Shown here one piece after another: positions 1 through 5,150 of a stretch of DNA of 7,162 nt (position 1 is the stretch's first letter; every line of letters begins with the position of its first letter). A program made the position numbers and the translations under genes. The notes under the pieces were generated by a model that was given only the letters and a program-made list of their open reading frames with translations, did no database searches and was not told the origin of the DNA. The stretch is from Candidatus Hodarchaeota archaeon (GTDB lineage: Archaea > Asgardarchaeota > Heimdallarchaeia > Hodarchaeales > Hodarchaeaceae). The DNA lies in assembly GCA_016839665.1 (NCBI GenBank), contig JAEOTU010000388.1, forward strand, positions 1-7,162. Direction: 5' to 3'.

Positions 1-288
1 ATAGTGGACTATGCGGGATTGCAAATGGAAGATGCGAAAGATTCGATATCTCTTAGACCATTGCTTGAGGGAAAAACTACAGTTCACAGAAAATATCAAA
101 TTTCTGCTTTTGGAGAATGGAAGATGATTACAGATGGCGAGTATAAGCTAATTGTAGAGCAAAACAACAAGATTAGACTATATCATCTAAAAGATGATCC
201 ATGGGAGGATAACAATATTGCCGAAGTTAATCATCAAATTGTTGATAGGTTAATTAGCGAACTTAATTCACAATATGAAAATAATTAA
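1..288 (+). CDS. Sulfatase (alkaline phosphatase superfamily), C-terminal fragment, cut by left edge
   Basis: Sulfatases hydrolyse sulfate esters, often on carbohydrates. Only the last 95 or so residues are here; the active-site half with the formylglycine-forming Cys/Ser motif and the metal ligands lies off the left edge. What is visible is the usual end of the family: a D-Y-A-G-L segment followed by S-L-R-P-L-L (the D-x-A-G-x ... S-L-x-P-L-L element), then W-K-M-I-T-D-G-E-Y-K-L-I (the 'G-x-Y-K-L' strand) and L-Y-H-L-K-D-D-P-W-E-D-N-N-I-A, the classic 'L-Y-D-L-x-x-D-P-x-E-x-x-N' tail. The GTG at 4-6 is in frame but encodes an internal valine, not a start. The stop is TAA at 286-288. The beta-mannosidase follows on the same strand after 56 bases, so co-transcription is likely. 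The sulfated substrate cannot be told from this fragment. The family call is firm. Confidence 0.85.
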   Translation: MVDYAGLQMEDAKDSISLRPLLEGKTTVHRKYQISAFGEWKMITDGEYKLIVEQNNKIRLYHLKDDPWEDNNIAEVNHQIVDRLISELNSQYENN

Positions 289-312
289 TTGTAGAAAACA
301 TAATTCTTTTTC

Positions 313-320
313 ATAATACT
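313..320 (+). promoter_or_regulatory. Weak TATA-like element ahead of the beta-mannosidase
   Basis: The 56-base gap between sulfatase and mannosidase contains ATAATACT, centred about 28 bases before the TTG start, the right distance for an archaeal TATA box with a very short leader. The same octamer recurs in the transporter promoter region on the other strand (4450-4443). In DNA this AT-rich a chance match is easy, and read-through from the sulfatase gene is an equally good explanation. Confidence 0.2.
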
Positions 321-330
321 ATAGAATTTT

Positions 331-335
331 GGAAG
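331..335 (+). promoter_or_regulatory. Ribosome binding site for the TTG start of the beta-mannosidase
   Basis: GGAAG lies 9 bases before the TTG at 345-347. An in-frame TAA at 336-338 leaves TTG as the only usual initiation codon between the stop and the conserved N-terminus, so the TTG start is well fixed even though the Shine-Dalgarno match is short. Confidence 0.5.
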
Positions 336-344
336 TAAATAACC

Positions 345-2957
345 TTGAAAAAAGTTGAAAAGATCTCATTAAATGGAGTATGGAATTTAAAACAGGATGA
401 AAAATCTATAAATATTACTTCTCAAGTTCCAGGATCAGTGTTTGAGGCTTTAATCGATAATAGTATTATTGAAGATCCTTTTTATGGGGAAAATGAACAT
501 AGAATCTCATGGGTGTATGATTCGGATTGGATTTATGAAACTCATTTCGATGTAAATCCCCAATTTTTAGAGCACTCTAGAATATTACTTCGCTTCCACG
601 GTGTCGATACGATTTCAGAAGTATATCTAAATGACGAGCTCCTTGGGATAACAGAAAACATGTTTATTGTGTATGACTTTGAGGTGAAAAACAAATTAAA
701 AGTAGAATCTAATGAATTAAAAGTTATTTTAAAGAGTTCTACGTTAACAGCAAAGCAAGAGATTAATAAATATGGAGTAAAGCTAAACACGGGGTCAGCT
801 GCTTTCCCGGGGATGCCCTATTTACGAAAAGCTCAATATTCTTTTGGATGGGACTGGGGTCCAAAATTGCCAGATATTGCAATTAACTCTGTAAAAATTA
901 TAGGGTATAATGAGATAAAAATCAATTCCATATATCCAATTCAACATTTTAATTATTTAAAGGATCCTTTAAAAATTGAAAGTCCAGACGATATAACTAA
1001 GAATAAGATAATATCTGTTAATTTATCCGTACAAATTGAATTGGATGCAATAGCAGAGGAGTTAAAAACCAATGCTTACAGAATTAGAATTGAGCTTAAG
1101 GCTCCAGATGGAAATACATTTGTGGAAGAGCACCCAATAACAAACCTTACCCAGATTATTGATTTTAGTTTGAAGAACCCTTATTTGTGGTGGACTCATG
1201 ACTTGGGTGTACCGAATCTCTATGAAATGACAGTTTCTATAGTTAGTGAAGAATTAATCGAATCTCAAACTCTAAAAATAGGAATAAGAGATATTCAGTT
1301 AATCAGAAATCCAGATGATTGGAAAGAGACATTTTATTTTCTTTTAAATGGAGTTCCACTATTTGCAAAAGGTGCGAATTGGATACCCATTGATAGTTTT
1401 ATCCTAAGGGGTAAAAAACTTGGACTCTATTCAATGAATTTAAATTTCGCGAAAGAAGCTAACATGAATATGATCCGAGTATGGGGAGGTGGTATTTATG
1501 AAGATAATTTATTTTATGATATATGTGATGAACTGGGATTATTAGTATGGCAAGATTTTCCATTTGCCTGTGCAATATATCCTTACGATAGAGATTTCAT
1601 TGATCGTCTCGAAGCTGAGTTTATCCAAAATATTAAAAGAATACGGCATCACCCCAGTCTAGCACTATGGTGTGGAAACAATGAAAATGAGTGGTTATGG
1701 AGATTACTACTAAATGGTAGTGGAATAACTGAACCTAAAGATATTGCAGAATATGAAAGAGGATATGTAGAGATTTTTGAAAAAATCCTACCAGAATTGT
1801 TAAGTAAATATGATCCACAACATCCTTATTGGCCAAGTTCTCCTTCTAATGGTATGGTCGGCGATAAATTGGGGAAAATTAATTCCAATAATCCAGATAG
1901 AGGTGATTCTCATTATTGGGCAGTGTGGCATCAGAATAAGAAATTTTCTTCATATCGAACATTTGATTCACGGTTTATGTCAGAATTCGGATTTGAGTCA
2001 TTTCCATCTATGAAAACAATTAGAACTTTTTGTCCTGAAGATCAATATGATTTCTTTTCTCCGATTATGAAAAACCACCAAAAAAACGATGCTGGGAACA
2101 AAAAAATTCTTAACTATATGGAACGGAGATTTTTAATCCCTGAAAAATTTGAAAATCAAGTTGTAATATCCCAAATCACCCAAGCAGAAGCAATTGAATA
2201 TGGCGTTGAACATTGGCGCCGTAATAGGAATGATTATCATTGTATGGGAGCACTCTATTGGCAACTAAATGATTGTTGGCCCGTTGCCAGTTGGTCTTCA
2301 TTAGATTACTTTGGTCGATGGAAGGCGCTCCATTACTATGCTAAGAGATTTTATCAATCAATTTTTCCCAGCGTTAAAGAAAATAGAGAATCTATAGAGT
2401 TTTGGATAACAAATGACAAAATTACACCATTTTACTCACTATTAGAATGGCGTATTCTTAATTCTGAAGGTAAATTGCTTAAGGATGGATTATTTGATTC
2501 AATTATATCCCCTTGTTCTTCACTGAAGGTTGGCACTGTTGATGTGAGTAAAATAAATAAGGATGATATAAATTGGAAGAATAACATCGTGTTTTTTAAA
2601 CTAAAAGATAAAACTAATGAGAATCAAGTAGTATATAATGGCTTTCGATTATTTGATTCACCAAAGTATTTTAAATTATATAACCCTGAATTAACCTTTA
2701 AATGTAAACTCATTCCAGGTCAGAATGATGAATTCAAATTGGTTATTACTAGTAAGAACATTGCTCTCTTTGTATTTATTGCTTCTGGTGAGTTTGATTT
2801 TATTGCTTCTGATAATTTTTTCACTATGGAGCCAAATGAAACAAGAACGATTATCTTAAATGATATTCAGTTGTTAGGTTCTGATAAAAAAATTAGTGAA
2901 AAAGAGTTTCAAGAAAAAATTAAGGTAAAATCTCTATATGATCTACTCTATGGGTAA
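345..2957 (+). CDS. Beta-mannosidase, glycoside hydrolase family 2
   Basis: An exo-acting enzyme of clan GH-A that removes terminal beta-linked mannose from manno-oligosaccharides or N-glycan cores with retention of configuration. Its 870 residues are the usual family length. In order: the N-terminal jelly-roll domain opening with L-N-G-V-W (about 9-13) and P-G-S-V, the Y-S-F-G-W-D-W-G-P motif (165-173) typical of beta-mannosidases, N-W-I-P (345-348), W-G-G-G-I-Y-E (380-386) and D-F-P-F-A-C at the start of the barrel. W-C-G-N-N-E gives the acid/base Glu447, S-E-F-G-F-E-S gives the nucleophile Glu547, and L-Y-W-Q-L-N-D-C-W-P (637-646) closes the active-site region. Beta-sandwich domains follow. 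There is no signal peptide, so it should act in the cytoplasm on imported oligosaccharides. It starts at TTG, shortly after the sulfatase gene, and ends 3 bases from the oppositely oriented sugar symporter, which may supply it. GH2 exo-glucosaminidase is the main alternative, but the G-N-N-E and S-E-F-G-F motifs favour mannosidase. Confidence 0.93.
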   Translation: MKKVEKISLNGVWNLKQDEKSINITSQVPGSVFEALIDNSIIEDPFYGENEHRISWVYDSDWIYETHFDVNPQFLEHSRILLRFHGVDTISEVYLNDELLGITENMFIVYDFEVKNKLKVESNELKVILKSSTLTAKQEINKYGVKLNTGSAAFPGMPYLRKAQYSFGWDWGPKLPDIAINSVKIIGYNEIKINSIYPIQHFNYLKDPLKIESPDDITKNKIISVNLSVQIELDAIAEELKTNAYRIRIELKAPDGNTFVEEHPITNLTQIIDFSLKNPYLWWTHDLGVPNLYEMTVSIVSEELIESQTLKIGIRDIQLIRNPDDWKETFYFLLNGVPLFAKGANWIPIDSFILRGKKLGLYSMNLNFAKEANMNMIRVWGGGIYEDNLFYDICDELGLLVWQDFPFACAIYPYDRDFIDRLEAEFIQNIKRIRHHPSLALWCGNNENEWLWRLLLNGSGITEPKDIAEYERGYVEIFEKILPELLSKYDPQHPYWPSSPSNGMVGDKLGKINSNNPDRGDSHYWAVWHQNKKFSSYRTFDSRFMSEFGFESFPSMKTIRTFCPEDQYDFFSPIMKNHQKNDAGNKKILNYMERRFLIPEKFENQVVISQITQAEAIEYGVEHWRRNRNDYHCMGALYWQLNDCWPVASWSSLDYFGRWKALHYYAKRFYQSIFPSVKENRESIEFWITNDKITPFYSLLEWRILNSEGKLLKDGLFDSIISPCSSLKVGTVDVSKINKDDINWKNNIVFFKLKDKTNENQVVYNGFRLFDSPKYFKLYNPELTFKCKLIPGQNDEFKLVITSKNIALFVFIASGEFDFIASDNFFTMEPNETRTIILNDIQLLGSDKKISEKEFQEKIKVKSLYDLLYG
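2886..2930 (-). terminator. Candidate oligo-T terminator for the GPH transporter, inside the mannosidase 3' end
   Basis: On the - strand, 31 to 75 bases past the transporter stop codon, there are T runs of 4, 6, 5 and 7 (complements of A runs at 2927-2930, 2914-2919, 2899-2903 and 2886-2892). They arise from lysine codons near the mannosidase C-terminus. No hairpin was seen. Archaeal RNA polymerase can terminate at such tracts; this is inference. Confidence 0.35.
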
Positions 2958-2960
2958 TTT

Positions 2961-4364
2961 TTAAAGCCTCATCTCTTTTAATTTCTTTTTAATCGATTGT
3001 TTTTTCTCTTCTTTAAGATCATAGAAACGGTACAAAATAAAAAATCCGACTAACGTTAAGAGAGATGGAATCAGTGCCAAATGAATCCTTATTCCCCACT
3101 GAGCTAAAGGAGTCTGCACTGCGTGGGGATCGGGATTATATCCTGTTAGGATATGCACGACTGTGATGATTAACGCTTGAAAGATCAGGGAAAATCTAAA
3201 AAAGAAAGTTCTTATTCCGGCAAGAGTCCCCTCTTGGTGCCGACCTGTAGTGATAGTAAATTCATCATTTACATCAGCCGTACTGGGGCCGATCATGATT
3301 ACGAAACCCCCGAAAGCAATACCCCCCACAAACTGAACCAAAATTGTTTCCCATAGCGTTGTTATCCACAACCCGGAAGTTAGAGCAAGTGAAACCAACA
3401 ATGCTCCCAATTTCATTGTTTTTTCATGCCCGTATTTTTTTGCTACATTCGCCCAAAAAGGGATAAATAATGCAAATCCTAAAAAGGAAGCAGTATATGT
3501 ATATAAAGCAATAGTTAACGGCATTCTTAAGATATCCTTAGTATAGTAGATATGGGACGCTAAATGTAAAACCCATGCCGTACTGAATAACATTACAACT
3601 AAAAGCAGTGCTACAAAGTTTCTTTGCTGAAAGGCTAATCTCATCGTCTTGAAGAACGATTGTCTTCCCGTCTCCTCATAACCACGTAAAAAACGTTCCT
3701 TTAATTCTTCAGATTCGCGAATACCAGGTATTAGAATAATCAAGAATATACATAAAATTGAAATAATAATAAATTCAGCTAAAATGACCGTGCTTCTATC
3801 CCCGTAGACATACATTATAGGTACTATGAGATTTAATAATAAACCTAAAAATTGGGGGAGTATACTATTTATAGCGCTTGCTCTCCTTCGTTCTGCATCC
3901 GTACGGAAATGAACAGTATAACTAGCATTCAAATGCGTTGTATAAAGAGAGTAAAATAAGTCAAATAGGCATGTTATAATTACCAAATAAAAAAAAACAG
4001 GCCAAGGGTTACCAGGATCAGCATCGGGTGATAAAAAGAGGAGAAACCAGAATATAATTGACGGAACACCTCCAATTATTATCCAGGGAAATCTCATCCC
4101 ATATTTTCTTGTCCATCGAAATGGTCTGTCAGTTAAATAACCTAAGAGAGGATCGTTTATCATGTTCCATATGGCAAAGATTATAAATGCAAATCCCAAA
4201 TAGACAACAGGTAATCCAACTTCGACCTCATAATAATAAAAAACAAAAATCGCAAGAGCACCACCCATCCATCCTGAGATCGTTATCCCTAAAGAGTAAG
4301 AAAGCATTTTCTTTAGTGGTACCTGCTCCCATTCAGATAGATCTGTTTCAGATTCTTCACTCAT
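2961..4364 (-). CDS. Sugar:cation symporter of the GPH family (major facilitator superfamily)
   Basis: An inner-membrane carrier of the glycoside-pentoside-hexuronide:cation symporter family (MelB/XynP type), 467 residues, the usual length, with about twelve hydrophobic helices. A short acidic head (1-15) leads into helix 1. The helix 2-3 loop carries the family signature N70-D71-P72, then D79-R80 and G89-M-R-F-P (the D-P-x-x-G-x-x-x-D-R ... G-R-R-P element). The second half has A-D-V-N-D (363-367) and G-R-H-Q-E-G (374-379), matching the 'A-D-x-x-D ... G-x-R-x-E-G' motif, followed by a conserved F-F-F-R-F segment. The tail (451-463) is lysine-rich and cytoplasmic. ATG at 4364 is the only start: upstream codons stay open to a TGA at 4431-4433 but contain no ATG, GTG or TTG, and there is no clear Shine-Dalgarno sequence. 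The gene converges on the beta-mannosidase, so mannosides are a reasonable guess for the substrate, but nothing in the sequence fixes it. A separate promoter from the DmsAB-like pair upstream is likely. Confidence 0.9.
   Translation of the reverse strand: MSEESETDLSEWEQVPLKKMLSYSLGITISGWMGGALAIFVFYYYEVEVGLPVVYLGFAFIIFAIWNMINDPLLGYLTDRPFRWTRKYGMRFPWIIIGGVPSIIFWFLLFLSPDADPGNPWPVFFYLVIITCLFDLFYSLYTTHLNASYTVHFRTDAERRRASAINSILPQFLGLLLNLIVPIMYVYGDRSTVILAEFIIISILCIFLIILIPGIRESEELKERFLRGYEETGRQSFFKTMRLAFQQRNFVALLLVVMLFSTAWVLHLASHIYYTKDILRMPLTIALYTYTASFLGFALFIPFWANVAKKYGHEKTMKLGALLVSLALTSGLWITTLWETILVQFVGGIAFGGFVIMIGPSTADVNDEFTITTGRHQEGTLAGIRTFFFRFSLIFQALIITVVHILTGYNPDPHAVQTPLAQWGIRIHLALIPSLLTLVGFFILYRFYDLKEEKKQSIKKKLKEMRL
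2976..3013 (+). terminator. Candidate oligo-T terminator for the beta-mannosidase, inside the transporter 3' end
   Basis: Directly after the mannosidase stop the + strand shows T runs at 2976-2979, 2986-2990 and 3000-3005, embedded in a pyrimidine-rich stretch. These are the complements of lysine codons in the transporter's C-terminal tail. No stem-loop is visible. The placement 20 to 50 bases after the stop suits intrinsic archaeal termination, but the run could simply reflect the protein sequence on the other strand. Confidence 0.35.
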
Positions 4365-4429
4365 ATCAGTATCGCCAAAAATATTTTGTTGATTGCCTCT
4401 ATTCGATTTCTTTTTAAGATTGTAATAAT

Positions 4430-4458
4430 ATCAACTAAATAAAGTATTATAATCAACT
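4430..4458 (-). repeat. Pair of 7-base direct repeats, possible operator of the transporter
   Basis: AGTTGAT occurs twice on the - strand, at 4458-4452 and 4436-4430, start-to-start distance 22 bases (about two helical turns), flanking a TTATAATA stretch. A third, inverted partial copy (GTTGATT) lies on the + strand at 4388-4394. The arrangement is what a regulator bound to one face of the DNA would use, but the units are short and the region is AT-rich. Confidence 0.25.
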
Positions 4459-4476
4459 CCTATAAAAACCTTTTCA
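4445..4476 (-). promoter_or_regulatory. Candidate BRE/TATA promoter of the GPH transporter
   Basis: Reading the - strand, a purine stretch GAAAAGG (4475-4469, BRE-like) is followed directly by TTTTTATA (4468-4461), a good archaeal TATA form. This would start transcription near 4435-4440 and give a leader of about 70 bases. A second TATA-like string, TTATAATA (4452-4445), lies between the two AGTTGAT repeats and is an alternative. Neither choice can be settled from the sequence alone. Confidence 0.35.
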
Positions 4477-4538
4477 ACATATAAGTATGGATAAAAAATA
4501 TTTCTTTTTATTAAGGATTCTTAATAGGTTATCTGTTC

Positions 4539-4565
4539 AAAAAGAAAATCAATAAAAAATAAAAA
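4539..4565 (-). terminator. Oligo-T terminator region after the ferredoxin subunit
   Basis: Beginning about 15 bases beyond the ferredoxin-subunit stop, the - strand has T runs of 5, 6, 4 and 5 (complements of A runs at 4561-4565, 4554-4559, 4545-4548 and 4539-4543) without a preceding hairpin. This fits archaeal intrinsic termination, and it separates the DmsAB-like unit from the transporter promoter downstream. Confidence 0.45.
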
Positions 4566-4580
4566 TAGAGTATTTTTTCA

Positions 4581-5150
4581 CTAAGGTTTAGACCGAAGTT
4601 TAGGCTTTAAAATTATAGAAGGTTTAAATCTTTCAGAATATTTATAACCTTCAGCCTCCACCCCGCTTCCATATTTTTCTCGTAACTCATCTAGTGGTCC
4701 AGCATCGAGAGCATACATTGGGCATGCTTCGACACAGATTGTCTGTTGTCCTTTGTCTAATCGTTCTACACAAAAATTGCACTTTTGCATCTTCGCATGT
4801 TCTTCAGTTCCAAACTGTGGTATGTCCCAAGGGCACGCATTTAGGCAGTACATGTCACATTCTTTATTTCCTAGGCATTTTTCTTGATCTACCAAAACTA
4901 TACCATCCGATTCTCTTTTAGTTATCGCTTCTTGAGGGCACGCTTTTAGGCATGGTGGATCGGCACAGTGATTACAAGAAGTTGATAGATAGGCGATAAA
5001 AAGATTAGGAAATTTTCCCTCTTCCATATATTTTACTTGTCTCCAATTAACTGGTCCCGCATCAATATTATGCCAATCTTTACAAGCTACAGAACACGTA
5101 TAACATCCAATACAGCGAGTCTGATCAAAATAAAAACCAATTTGCTTCAT
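4581..5150 (-). CDS. DmsB/NrfC-like four-cluster ferredoxin subunit of a molybdopterin oxidoreductase
   Basis: The electron-transfer subunit that wires the molybdopterin catalytic subunit to its redox partner. Its 189 residues hold exactly 16 cysteines in four groups: C13-C16-C19-C23 (CX2CX2CX3C), C59-C62-C67-C71 (CX2CX4CX3CP), C92-C98-C102-C106 and C124-C127-C139-C143 (CX2CX11CX3CP). In this family the groups pair crosswise to hold four [4Fe-4S] clusters. The C-terminal C-V-E-A-C-P and A-L-D-A-G-P-L-D-E-L-R-E-K-Y-G match DmsB closely. The third group is odd: the usual CX2CX2CX3CP is replaced by CX5CX3CX3CP, with Asn95 where the second Cys is normally found. There is no signal peptide or membrane helix. 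Its start overlaps the catalytic-subunit stop (ATGA), so the two are translationally coupled. No DmsC/NrfD-type anchor gene follows. NrfC, PhsB and PsrB are close relatives, so the name alone does not fix the substrate. Confidence 0.9.
   Translation of the reverse strand: MKQIGFYFDQTRCIGCYTCSVACKDWHNIDAGPVNWRQVKYMEEGKFPNLFIAYLSTSCNHCADPPCLKACPQEAITKRESDGIVLVDQEKCLGNKECDMYCLNACPWDIPQFGTEEHAKMQKCNFCVERLDKGQQTICVEACPMYALDAGPLDELREKYGSGVEAEGYKYSERFKPSIILKPKLRSKP

Noticed and set aside
4..288. A short 94-residue gene starting at the GTG at 4-6
   Set aside because: The preceding codon is in frame and open to the window edge, and the protein begins in the middle of a conserved sulfatase element, so it is the end of a larger gene.
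542..790. An 82-residue open frame on the - strand within the mannosidase N-terminal domain
   Set aside because: Antisense shadow of a conserved GH2 domain with a phenylalanine/serine-rich composition expected from the complement of A-rich codons.
1810..2013. A 67-residue open frame inside the mannosidase
   Set aside because: Same-strand frame-shifted shadow over the region leading to the nucleophile motif; the mannosidase frame is uninterrupted and conserved there.
4187..4417. A 76-residue open frame on the + strand crossing the transporter start
   Set aside because: It is antisense to helices 1 and 2 of the transporter and reads into the promoter spacer; no family resemblance.
4694..4921. 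A 75-residue open frame on the + strand over the ferredoxin subunit
   Set aside because: Antisense to the cysteine motifs of the ferredoxin subunit; no independent coding signal.
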